The position numbers and the translations under genes were made by a program. A DNA stretch of 64,000 bases. It comes from Ahaetulla prasina. Its lineage: Eukaryota; Chordata; Lepidosauria; Squamata; Colubridae. Below, piece by piece: positions 1 through 13,600 of this stretch. The stretch lies in contig NC_080546.1 in NCBI RefSeq assembly GCF_028640845.1, forward strand, positions 17,271,020 to 17,335,019, in the 5' to 3' direction. The notes beneath the pieces were generated by a model that made no database searches, was not told where the DNA came from, and was given only the letters and a program-made list of their open reading frames with translations. The first letter of the stretch is position 1. Each line of letters opens with the position of its first letter.

Positions 1-24
1 CAGCGCCCGAACCCCCCAAATGCA

Positions 25-165
25 ATGTGCGTGCACCCCCGCACATGCACCCCACCCCCATGCATGCGCACGCACCTCCCTGCACATGCCCCGTCCTCCC
101 GTGCATGCGCACAAGGCCTCCCACATGTACCCCACTCCCCGTACATGCACGGCAGAGACCCAATG
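25..165. repeat. C-rich low-complexity stretch
   Basis: Imperfect reiteration of short GCATGCAC / CCCC units with alternating purine-pyrimidine steps. ORFs through it are compositional artefacts of the repeat. Confidence 0.5.
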
Positions 166-317
166 ACCAGCTGGCCAGTGGGAGGCGCACGCCTATGCGT
201 GGCAGAGCTGAACTGGGGCGACAGCTTGCGAGCCCACAGAGACGGTGCTGCGTGCCACCTGTGGCATATGTGCTATAGGTTTGCCATCACAGATCTAGGG
301 GTTTATCATCTCTGGTC

Positions 318-545
318 TTGGATGGGGTTATACTACCCGAGACAGACCCAGTGAGTAATCTGGGGATCCTCTGGGACTCACGGCTCCTGCTCAAACAGCA
401 GGTGGCAGCCTTGGCTAGGAAGGGCTTTGCTCCATTTCATGTTTGCCAGTTATACCCTTTCCTAGAAAGGGAGGCTCTCCGCTTGGTTACTCATGCCCTC
501 GTCATCTCCCATTTGGTCTACTGCAATGCACTATATACATTTTGC
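318..545 (+). mobile_element. L2-like LINE fragment (RT C-terminal region)
   Basis: A conceptual translation contains NLGILWDSRLLL and VTHALVISHLVYCNALY. These match the region after the reverse transcriptase in the fuller L2 element at 51702-53779 ([29 protein letters not shown]). It is a decayed fragment cut off at both ends. Confidence 0.7.
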
Positions 546-547
546 AA

Positions 548-996
<449 letters not shown>

Positions 997-2192
997 GTCT
1001 TTGGTTGTTCGGTTTTCTCCCATGTAAAATTGGAAGTGTCTTGGCGACGCTTCGACGAAGTCTCATTCGTCATCTTCAGGCTTCAGCCGTGCTTCTGGGA
1101 GCAATGTGTGATCGCAGCTGTTTCTTCCTTTTAACTGCTAGTGGGGTTTGAACTGATTGGGTGGGAGCTTGGCTGTGCTCTGATTGGATGGGGTTTTTGT
1201 GCTCTGATTGGCTGGGGTGTGTCCTGTGTTGGTGGGGCTTGGTTGTGCTCAGTCTAGTCTGTGCTGCAGGGGATTTGAGCTGGTGAGCTGCATAGCTGTT
1301 GTTTGGCTTTGTGGTCGTGCTACATCTTCATAGTGGGTGTCAGTCTGCTGCATGTATGGATTGGAGGGGTTTGAAATGGCTAATGTTGCAGCTGCGGTCT
1401 GGCTTCTGGTCCTTGGTCGTGCTTCCTGATCAGTGTGGGTTTGGGTCTGCTTTCTGGGTGGATGTGTGGTGGTGACATCCTGTGTGGACATCGTGAGTGC
1501 GGGTCTGGTGTCATTCCTCGTGTTAGGGACTCGTTTGTCAATAAGGGCAGGTTTCCAAATGGCTGGTAGGCGGAGGTATCATCTCGTTTGTTCATGCTGT
1601 GTGGGCGTTTATCTCAATGGCTTCTCTGATTATTCTGTTGTTAAAGTGTTCAGTTTTGGCGATAGTTCTGGTCTTTTAAAGTCAATATCGTGTCCTGTGA
1701 CTTTAAAGTGTTGGACCAGGGAAGAAGTTGGTTCCTCTTTTTGAATGAGTTCTTGTGTTCTTCAATGCGTGCACTTATTCTTCTGTTGGTTTGTCCAATG
1801 TATGTGGTGGGGCAGGCGGTGCATGGGATTTCATATACTCCTTGATTTTCTAACTCAATTTTGTCTTTGGGGTTTCTTAGGATGGTGGATATTTTTGGTT
1901 TGTGCAGAATGCTGTCTTGATGTTGTGTTTGTGGAGGATCTTGCTGATTCTGTCTGTGGTGCCTTTTATATATGGGAGGAGGGCTGTGCCGCTTTCTTGT
2001 TCTCTGTCTTGGGTTTTAGTGGGGGTTCTTTTGGATTAGTTTGGTAATCTTATTTCTCTGGAATCCATTGGATGTTAGTACGTTTGTGAGAGTGTGTAGT
2101 TCGGTTTTTAGGTGTTGTTCGTCAGCTAAGCGTTTTGTTCTAGAGATGAGTGTCTTGGCTACGGAGTTGATCTGTGCTGGGTGGTGGGAGAG
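997..2192 (-). mobile_element. Penelope-like element, inverted left arm
   Basis: This is an inverted copy of the element's 3' part at about 2935-4140: the end of the RT ORF, the GIY-YIG endonuclease and the 3' UTR, read on the minus strand. Homology stops abruptly near 2190, where plus-strand RT sequence begins. Penelope-like elements are known to carry direct or inverted pseudo-LTRs; I infer this is an inverted pseudo-LTR. Confidence 0.8.
1046..1079 (-). ncRNA. Candidate hammerhead-ribozyme core, left arm
   Basis: On the minus strand: CTGAAGA, a six-pair stem GACGAA/TTCGTC, then GAAG CGTC. The first A after the conserved GAA is G here, so this copy is probably weaker than the right-arm copy. 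Hammerheads are known in Penelope pseudo-LTRs; activity here is inference. Confidence 0.4.
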
Positions 2193-3580
2193 GATTCTAG
2201 GACCTACCAGAAATCATCCAGATGCCCTAAGCTCTATGGCCTCCCAAGATACACAAAGAAGGAACCCCCACTCAGACCCATAGTCAGCTCCATAGGCTCA
2301 CCTCTACAAAACCTAGCCAAATTTCTCGCCAAACAACTACAGACCTATGCAGAATCCATCGCCTCACATGTAAAATCTCATTCCAGTTCATAGATATCAT
2401 AAAGAAACAAAACTTACAGCCCAGCGACCTACTCGTGAGCTTTGATGTCATATCGCTCTTCACCCAAGTGCCAATCAAAGAAGCCTTGACAGCTATCCAA
2501 AACAAATATAACCCCCCCAAGCACATCCTAGATCTGACCAACCACTGCCTATCCAACACATACTTCATCTATAACGGACAAAATACAAACAAATAGAAGG
2601 CGCACCCATGGGATCACCCTCTCACCTGTCATTGCCAACCTCTACATGGAACACTTTGTAACCCAAGCACTAGAAAAATCTGATCACAAACCCAAACTCT
2701 GGCTCAGATACGTAGACGACACCATCATAATCTGGCCACACGGAAAGAAAAACTTGACAACTTCCTCACACACCTCAATAGCCTACACCCCAAAATACAG
2801 TTCACCATGGAAACAGAAGTTAACAACCAACTTCCTTCCTAGATGTCTTAGTCTACAAGAAACCCAATGGCTCCCTAGGACACACCATCTACCAGAAGAA
2901 AACACACACAAACCGCTATCTGTATGCACTCTCACACCACCACCCAGCACAGATCAACTCCGTAGCCAAGACACTCATCTCTAGAACAAAATGCTTAGCT
3001 GACGAACAACACCTAAAACCGAACTACACACTCTCACAAACGTACTAACATCCAATGGATTCCAGAGAAATAAGATTACCAAACTAATCCAAAAGAACCC
3101 CCACTAAAACCCAAGACAGAGAACAAGAAAACGGCACAGCCCTCCTCCCATATATAAAAGGCACCACAGACAGAATCAGCAAGATCCTCCACAAACACAA
3201 CATCAAGACAGCATTCTGCACAAACCAAAAAATATCCACCATCCTAAGAAACCCCAAAGACAAAATTGAGTTAGAAAATCAAGGAGTATATGAAATCCCA
3301 TGCACCGCCTGCCCCACCACATACATCGGACAAACCAACAGAAGAATAAGTGCACGCATTGAAGAACACAAGAACTCAGTCAAAAAAGAGGAACCAACTT
3401 CTTCCTGGTCCAACACCTTAAAGCCACAGGACACGATATTGACTTTAAAAAGACCAGAACTATCGCCAAAACTGAACACTTTAACAACAGAATAATCAGA
3501 GAAGCCATTGAGATAGAAAAACGCCCACACAGCATGAACAAACGAGATGATACCTCCCGCCTACCAGCCATTTGAAACCC
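2193..3580 (+). pseudogene. Penelope-like RT / GIY-YIG endonuclease, frame-broken
   Basis: This is the coding part of a Penelope-like retroelement. The translation shows KLYGLPRYTK and PLRPIVSSIGSPLQ, then SFDVISLFTQVPI, then EGAPMGSP and ANLYMEHF, and the YVDDT catalytic box (about 2709-2723). Downstream lies a GIY-YIG-type endonuclease: GVYEIPC at about 3283-3303, YIGQT at 3322-3336, and a later EHKNSV. The frame shifts at least three times (near 2365, 2625 and 3403), so it cannot make a full protein. The RT plus GIY-YIG pairing is diagnostic of canonical Penelope-like elements. The 5' part of the ORF is missing. Confidence 0.88.
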
Positions 3581-4673
<1,093 letters not shown>

Positions 4674-5196
4674 TGTGTCGTGTCCCACTCCTCCGCTGAC
4701 GGCTGGGTCAGGGAAATCCGAATCAGGCTTGCCTCTGCAGCTCTGCCCAAAGTCCTAGCAAAGTCCTCAGAGCAGGCAGGAGACCAGTAAGTGACTTCAG
4801 CAAGATAAGTTTGACTTTTGCCTGACTCAGAGACTGCCAGAAAGTAGATCCTTTATATAGGCCATGGGGTGTGGCTCCATGACTCAGCACTCATTAAGGC
4901 CTGCCCCTCCCTTCCTTCTGTTGCCTCCGCCTATCCAATCTTCTGATGCGAGGATTACTCCAATCAGCTGTTGTTGGGAGTAAACCCTCCTCAGGCTCAC
5001 CTGCTGTGGAGGAGGGGGAGGGGTCTAGCTGCTCCGTTTGCCTGGGCATGGAGTCAGGGCTGGGGCAGGGAGATGCTCCTTCTTCTGCAGTTTGTCTGGG
5101 CATGGAGCCAGGACTGGGGCCGGGAGACATACATTCCTCCGTGTTCGGGAGCAGATAAGAAGGCCCCGGCTGCTCTGAGGGCGGGCAAGACACAAC
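4674..5196. mobile_element. Possible solo LTR
   Basis: The segment is bounded by TGTGTCGTGTC and GACACAACA, an inverted TG...CA pair. It contains TATATAGG-like and C/G-rich promoter-like stretches. AGAC occurs at both edges, but a clean target-site duplication is not certain. Orientation unclear. Confidence 0.4.
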
Positions 5197-5294
5197 AGAC
5201 TGGGCCTTCCATTCTGGTTTCCAAATCTGGCCCGGATTAAGGGAGGCAAAAGTTCCTGCCTTTCCCAAACCAGGAGTCATTCTTCTGTTCACAG

Positions 5295-5329
<35 letters not shown>
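5295..5329. repeat. (CA)n microsatellite
   Basis: About 17 CA units. Confidence 0.97.
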
Positions 5330-6051
5330 ATTCCGGACTTTTAGCCACATCCAAGCTGCCAATGGCTCCCAGGCTGCGCTGGACCCTGATGGCTGGGGAA
5401 GGAGGGGGAAGGAGCAAGCAGCTCTTCCTGCTGAAGCATCCAGCACAGAACAATGACTCCTGCTTAACCCACCTTTCGTGCGGGGTGGCGTGCAGGGTGG
5501 CGTAGGGAGGAAGGGAGGGGCAGGAACTTCCGCCTCCCTTAAGCCAGATCTAAGCTCATGGCGAGTTGTCCCACGGCAAAGTGGCTGCAGTGGGTTGTCT
5601 TGTCTCATTCCATGAATTGAGATTTTACTGGCAAATCATTTTTATTTATGTCTTTGTATTTATTTATTAAATTGATATGCCTCCTATCTCACCATCCAAC
5701 GAGACCCTTGCCCATTGCCAATGAATTCATGAACATTCAGTGCTAAGCAAGAATTCAAGAAGAGATTTGTTCAGATTACTCCTCACACTTTCCTTAAGAC
5801 TTAAAAACAATGTTTTTAAGCTTAATTTGTCCCTAAAGCCTGACTTACTACAGGTGGCCAAATAGAGAGTGTGGAAGTAGGTTTTCCACTAGAGTGGGGC
5901 GGGTGTGTGTGTGGCAAACAACAGGCCAAAAGAACATGCATGGGTACTGTGAATGAAACCAACAAATGATTAAGCAAAGGGTAAACAAATGCAATTATTA
6001 ACTATAAGAGGAAAAAAAACTTCATGTTCCATTGCATGCAGATTTACCTAC
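5330..6051. other. Intron 11 of copy B, no feature recognised
   Basis: GC-richer up to about 5600, then AT-rich. I see no exon-12 homology (the expected [12 protein letters not shown] sequence) here or anywhere to its left. Confidence 0.5.
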
Positions 6052-6141
6052 ATAAATATCCTTTTTTCTGTGATAAAAAGTTCAACGGTTGTAATACTGT
6101 TCAAAACCTGATTCGTTGCCAAAAAGAACAAAGCACCAACT
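6052..6141 (-). CDS. ABCG2-like: Copy B exon 11 (TM2)
   Basis: 90 bp, acceptor GTAG at 6142-6145, donor GTAGGTAA. It encodes [15 protein letters not shown] then [14 protein letters not shown], aligning to human TM2. The human Cys438-Phe439-Ser440 stretch reads Val-Leu-Asn here; Asn436 and Gln437 are kept. Length and phase match copy A exon 11. Confidence 0.88.
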
Positions 6142-9100
6142 CTACAAGAAAACCCGAGAATTTTCAAATTAGAAAGGGAGAACATATGGACCACAAATAC
6201 GAAGCACTAATGACACAGAGCATGATAGGATCACAATATAAGAAAATCAAGGGTGCCTCCAAATGAGGAGAATTTTACATGGGATACGCATGTATATAAG
6301 TTGTAATTTACCCAATGACTGCTAGACGGTAGCAAAGAAATAGAGAAAGCTTCAGATTTTGATTCTGTCTAGTGGTCATCTGGAACCCAAATATAGTGGC
6401 TGGTTGCTGCTTGATACAACACAGCAACCAGGAAGTCCTGTCTTTCCTGCTGAAATACAGATGCCAATCAAAAATAGATGCACTTTTAACTATACTGGAA
6501 ACCAGAAGCCTCAAGGGCTTGGTTACACAACTTAGGTAATCAAACCTTTTGTAGGCATGAAATATAAGCCCATAAAAGAACATAAAGTATCAATAGAAGT
6601 GAATATTTGTAGCTCAGGGTTGTACTTTGAGGTCCTTGGTGAACTGATGATATTACCTAGTTTGGTAGTGAAACATCTGCAAGAAAATAACCAAGCTCAG
6701 AGACCCCGTAACATATCAAAATTTCCAAAAGAAAAATAGTTTCTATTGCCCAATCATGCCCGCAATTTTGATGCTCTTAATCTCCCTAGGGACATTCCCA
6801 GTGGAAATTGCCTAATTTTCCTAAAAACAAAACAAAACAAACACAAACACAGTACTTCGATCCAGTAATTGAAACTGATGTGATTTATCTAACTTCCTAG
6901 GAAAGTATTCTTCCCTGCTCTACAGTCAAAAGAGCATGTAAATAAAACAATATTGGAGATTGTGATGCTAACATCATTTTTTTAGTACAATTGTTCTACC
7001 CCGGCTAATCTCAAAAGTTAAATTATTAATTGCATTTGGTTTAGAAGAATGTTTCTTACATTAACTAACCTATTTTGAATGCCAGTTGCATCGTTTTTAA
7101 CGCCAGAAAAAACAGCTCCAGTAATTATTCCCATGACCGTGATAATAGCTATCTAGGAAGAAAGGGTACTTCAAATTATCAATGTTAGAATGAAACAGGT
7201 ATGAAATGTTTTGCCAAATTAATGAGCTTATGAAAAATATACCTGTTTTCTCTAGCTCCACAATTTAAATGATATGACAATTATTCCATTCAAATGACCA
7301 GGAAAGGATAGGAACAATTGAGATCGGAAACACCCTGCTTTTATAACTGGGAGGGTGATCTAAGCTGCAAACATCTAATCAAACATCTAAACAGAATCAA
7401 AGAGTTAAAGAAAACTCCCATTTTTTGTACCCTAGATCTGGTAGTATTGGCTAGTGAGATAGGTATCTTACATTGTACTAACCAATGGTATGTAACTCTT
7501 AGCCATAGTCCATTGACTAAGATACAGTTGATTGGATTCCTATAACCCACTATTCCACAATCAAAGCATATTTTACATATGAGTAAATCCAACCTTATCC
7601 AAGTTTTGAAAACATACTAAGTGGTGGGTTGGGTTGGGTTAATTTAGGTTGAGTTGAGTTGGGTTGGTTTTGGCCTAACCAACAAATCATCTGATCTAGA
7701 CATCTTTAGCTTCCATCATTTTAATCAGTATAGACATTAGTTGAGAATTCCTGTCTGGGAACTCTATGGACTTCCAATGTCACTATACAGCAACAGTTTA
7801 TGGTAGAGGGTGTTAAAAATAAAGTAAACTATGCTTGAATGTGTTAACAAAGCAATCCTAATGTCTACTCAGAATTACCATTTGGTTAATGGGGATTACT
7901 CTTACATAAATACACCTAGGATTGTGGCACCAATTATCATAATCAAACTGACAGATATCTAAGATTTTTTATTTTGAAGAATAAGCACACATAATTAAAA
8001 TCTCAGCTAAGGTGATGGTAACAGGCTGCTCTGAAGTGTTGAACAGGAAGGATTGCCTCAATCAACATGACAGGAAGCTCTTAAATGTGGTTCTGGGGCT
8101 CAAGAGAGCTGCCGAAAGATCCAAATGCCAGCACTTATTCTACCATTAAACAATTGGAGTGGGAAACAAGGATCATAGCTAGACCCATTTAAGAGGATTA
8201 ACAAAGGGGATTAATTTCATGAAATGTAAGGGCTTTTGGAAGAATGCCTTCAAAAATCCATCTATAATGAGGTTAGGGAGATAGAAATGATTGTGAGAAA
8301 AAAGTCAGAGCTCTTAGCTGAGGGAAAATTGTAAGCTTCTAAAATCATAATTCTTGTCACAAGGTCAAATTTTTACAAAGCAATTTATAAGATCCACGTA
8401 AGACCAGCATATGCATAACAAAACTTTTTAACTTCATGGCCTCTTTACGTAGAAATTTTAAAAATTAATATGTACTCTTTTTTTTAACCACTTGACAATT
8501 TTGCAAGAACATTAGCTGGACCCAAAGATCACACTAAAAGAGGCAGAGACGCTATATGAAGGAAAACATTCAAAGCCTTTCAGACAGAAGGCCTGAAAGG
8601 CATCCTTTGAGTCCCCCAAAATTTCAGTCTTTCCAAATCCACGCCCAATTTTAACATATGTTTAAAAACCCACATTAGCCTTTTCAGTATTAAGATATTA
8701 GACCACAACTAAAGAGATCCAAGCTGAAGCCAAGAGTCAGCTTAATGGGTATATATGCAACAATCAAAACAAACAAAAATTAATCAGTATATATGCAACA
8801 ATTATTAGATCTGAGCTAATACCTTTTCATAGCGCTATGGTGTTAAAAAAAACTTTGAAGGAATATATGCATTATGTATATTCAATTCCAAAATTGAACT
8901 TTGGAGCTGGATATACCAAGGCTTTGCATTTAATTGAACCATGATTCTTGCATGATCCTAGAGAAGACTCAATTGCTTTTAAGAGTTGGAGACAGATGCT
9001 ACATTCTCCACAAATACCAAGCCACCTTTCTGAAATCGGATCTAAGGTATTGCACATCCTTGTATAGGCTATCCTGAGCGCCTAGAGAACAAGTTAAAAG

Positions 9101-10588
9101 TACATCTAGCAAATATATTACAATTGCAGTTCATTGAGCAGTTAGCCAGATATTCAGAATGAGTGTTGTGGTCCGCCAGCACCCTGCGGAGCTGGCAACA
9201 GAGTGAGACAGTGATGAGGCTGAGGAAGAACACGGACCAGTCCTGCAAGCTGGGGAAGGCCCGGATGAGGGCTCTGTGTCAGAGGCAGAGGTGAGGCCAG
9301 GGCCATCGGGGAGTGATCTGCGGACTCCAGACCCTCCAGAGGCTGACAGTGGTGAGGCAGAGGAACAGGAGGAGCCTGTTCCTAAAGCATGCATGAGAAG
9401 AGCTGCCAGAAGGCAAGAGCAGCTAAAGCAAAGAGGACGACTCGGGAGTGGGGCCAAGAGATGATTGCCCACCCCTCCCCCCAGGCTTAGAAGACCAGCA
9501 ACAGCATTTGGGCTCTTTGCCGGAAAACAACGTTGATAGCTTCGTCTTCTTGCATTTGTTTTGTATCGGTGTCTTCTGAACTTTTGCCAAGAAAGGCCTT
9601 TGGCAGTTTGCCTAATTGGACCAAGGTCGGTGATAGGACTGAGGAATTGTATTGGGAGGAATTTGCTTTAATTTAGTTGAACTACACTGAGAATGAGTTA
9701 ATTCTCAGCTGTTATAATAAAGTTTTTTTGTTTTTACACTGACTGAGTTTCCTACTACCTACTTGGGCCTGGGTCACAACACTGATTTTGGCATTTTTGT
9801 CCTTGCCAAGGACCTCGGACAGGCAGATATGAATGTTTGACATCGTTGCAGATATTGCTGCAGGATACAAGCTGTTCCAAGTAAAGCTGCCTTTTGCAGT
9901 TGACGGATGGTGAATCCTAACTAACCGCTGAATAACAAAGACTCTGTTAAAGGAGCTCTTCGCCTGTTTTTAATCTAGTCATGCCCTCAAATATTTAAGG
10001 TTGCATCTAAGTCACAAAATACACTTCAGTTTGAAACTAGTTTCAATCCCAAAGCCTCCACTGCATGGGGACTGGCTGCCAAAAAAATTAAGATGGCAAC
10101 TGCAAGCATACTATCAAATCCCTATTCCTTTTCGGTGATGGCGGTGATGATGGATGTGATGTTTTTAACACTGTCCCAGTCACAATTTAATTTTTTTTTT
10201 AGGGATCTCTGCATCCCCACATGTGCATGCCTGTTACAACCATTAAAGTTTTCTTCTAGTACAGGGGTCTCCAACCTTGGCAATTTTAAGACTTGTGGAC
10301 TTCAACTCCCAGAATTCCTCAGCCAGCTTTGCTGGCTGAGGAATTCTGGGAGTTGAAGTCCACAAGTCTTAAAGTTGCCAAGGTTGGAGACCCCTGTACT
10401 AGTACATTTGGGAAACATTGTCAAGCACTGATCAGAAGAATTATCTCATGGACTATCCAACAAATTATTAAGTTCAACTGCTGGGTCTTCTAGCTAGCAG
10501 GCTCCCTTAGCTGAGCTTAATATGACATATTAATGCTGGAAGGTGGTTTCATTATCCAGAAGATGACTAGAGAAGGAAACCATGGTTT

Positions 10589-10664
<76 letters not shown>

Positions 10665-13600
10665 TCGCAACTTCATTCCTAGACTTCTTTGGCATTTATA
10701 ATTTCCACACTCTAGTTGGGTAATGAAATGTCTGGAAGCAAACCAACCAAGCCCAGAGAGCACTAAGGATTCTAAGGACTCCGTTTGTAAATAGGCCTAA
10801 ATGCAGTAATTCTAGATCTGCCACAGATTAGCTATTTCAAAAACCACTGAAATAATATATACAGTTTATTTCATAATATATCAAACAGGAGGAGGAAGTC
10901 ACTTTGTTTACCTGAGCTGTAGAATTTTGTGGATTGCCTATCAAATTTTTAAATGTGCGCCTGGACAGCCACTTGAGTTGATGAAAAAAAGGAGTGGAAT
11001 ATGGAAGTCCTTTAATAATTGTTCCCTGTCTTTTCTGCTCCTTAGACATTACATCCAGTTCTTCAAGCATTTTTTTGTAGAAATTGCATTTGGAAAATTG
11101 TACTGCTAATGTTAGAGCAATGGTCTCCTGTTCTCTCTCAGTTGCCTCAAGAACTGTTTGAGTGACAATGAAAAGCCAAATTAGTGCAATCAAATAAAAT
11201 GAGAAGCCCATATAGGTTTTGCTGACACAGTTCTCTTTTTATTTTGGAGCTGGAGTATAGAAAAGAGAGAAGGCCCCTTGGAGCAGAACCTCCCTCCCAC
11301 CTCCCATTGAGGGGGCTAATGAGTTAAATCTTTTTTCTGAAACAACCACCCACTTGCGGGTGGCTCAGGGCCAATGCACAGATGCTCCGATTTTTCCCCG
11401 CAGAATATCTGAAAAGGTTGGTCATTCATACCTGCACTGTGAATTGCCATTTTACTCGTTGCAACCGCCGAGGAATCCCCATTGATGATATCCAGAAAAA
11501 AATCAGCAGGGTTGTTGTACGGTTCACACACAAAACCTATAAGGAATTTTTTTTAAAAAGCATGTTATCACAACAGTCTTAATGAAAACTCATAAAGCAA
11601 TTACAACTTGGTGTGTTTTTTAGTTACATCCAATTTGGCTACTTCATCATGCTTTATGAGGGATAGCCAAAAAGGGTACTGACAAATCTTTTTTTTTAAT
11701 TAGACCTTACAACCATAACTTTCTAATTTACATAATTTTTTCAGAGATAGCAGGGTTTTACTATATTTAGATCCTAAAATTGCCCATCCAACCAAAGATG
11801 TTATAAAGGTAGACCTCGAGTTACGCCAGGGGTAGTCAACCTTTTTATACCAACTGCCCACTTTTGTATCTCTGTTAGTAGTAAAATTTTCTAACCGCCC
11901 ACCGGTTCCACAGTAATGCACCGTGTGTTGTCGTCTGCGCATGCCTCTCGCACATCGTGGATTGGGATTGGGGGGGCCGCCGGCTACCAGCTCTGCTTGT
12001 CTGTTACAGATGGGTGGTGTGGGGGGAGATGCGCGAGCTATTCTGGGACGAGGCTCTTTTGTTTGCGGTCGCACTATAGCGCCATCTAGTTTCACTTACG
12101 TAACATGAACTAAACTTATGCGTGGGCAATACAGATAGTATATTTTCAGAAATTTAAATTGTCACAGGGAATTTTATGAAAACCTAATGAAAATACTTTT
12201 AAATAATGCTATGAATTTTTTTAAAAAGTCAATTAAATTAAAAAAAAAGGAAAGTGCTTCAGTATTGTACAAAACTTCTACCGCCCACCATGAAAGCTGG
12301 AATGCCCACTAGTGGGCAGTAGGGACCAAGTTGACTACCACTGAGTTATGCCTATAACTGAGCCCAAAATTTCTCTTGCTAAGTGAAACATTTGTTAATT
12401 GAATTTTGCCTCATTTTAAATGTGCCTCATTTCTCGCCACAGTTGTTAAGTGAATTGGTAAGACGGTTGTTAAGTGAATCTGGTTTCCTCATTGACTTTG
12501 TTTGTCAGAAGGTTGCAAAATATAATCATATGATCCCAGGACACTGCAACTGTCATAAATATGAGTCAATTGCCAAGTGCCCAAATTTTGATCACATGAC
12601 TCTAGGGATGCTGCAACGGTTGTGTGAAAAATGGAAATATATGTCACTTTTTTCAGTGTTGTTGCAACTTTGAACGGTCACTAAATGAATTAGTCAAGGA
12701 CTAACTGTATAACTATATTCTTAAGTTGCCCAAATAGGAAAATTAACTCCAATTATTGGCTTTTAAATAAATACAATCCAATAAAATAAAATAAGAAAAT
12801 AAATAAATGATGATATAACTCCAGATTTGGAAAAGCAAATCCTCCCCCCCTCATTAATTGGCAACTGTTTATTTATTTTCCAGATATATAAACAGGAAAA
12901 CATCCCAGAATACAAATATAAATCTAGGGATAATATTCACTTTGAGAGCACTGACTTTTCTCCAGAGAATGAGGTTTAATAACTCCCATCTATCCCAACA
13001 CACCTGGAATATGTTAAACTTAAGATAAAAGGCTGTAGCAGAGACCAACTATTTGCCAGGCCCTAAAAGTTTTTTTCTATTCTATATGAACTTTAAATGT
13101 TTAACTTTGACTTGCTCTGGGCTTTCTGTGGTCCTTTTTCAGGTGGTAAGAGGTTGCTGTTCGTGAAACTGTACTTAGTACCACTGGCCACAAGGAGGCA
13201 GGGGAATTAAGGACATATTTTGAGTTTCCTCTGCAGGGATTGCTAACTTCAACTGAAACACAATTTTTCATTCAATAAGGCAAGCATGCAGCAAAGTAAT
13301 TTATGACCACTAGACTCCAAAAATGTTTAACTTCAACAAATCTTAGTATCCAAAATTAGCATGTCCCAAAAACAGACATAATCTTGTTATTTTATGGATT
13401 TGTATTTTGGGGGGATTGTTTTTTTTTTGTTTTTTGGGGGGTTTTTTGCATTTAAACATTCATTCATTCATTCTGAAAAGGAATCTGCAGGTTTTATCAG
13501 ACTCTCAAAAATTTCATGGCGCCAACAGGCAAGGAATCCCTGCTCCGAGAGATTTTTAAACTCTGATTATTCCTTCCGTTTTCATTCCCAGACACAAACA

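Noticed and set aside
7619..7672. Interstitial telomere
   Set aside because: Pentamers GGGTT/GAGTT, not TTAGGG.
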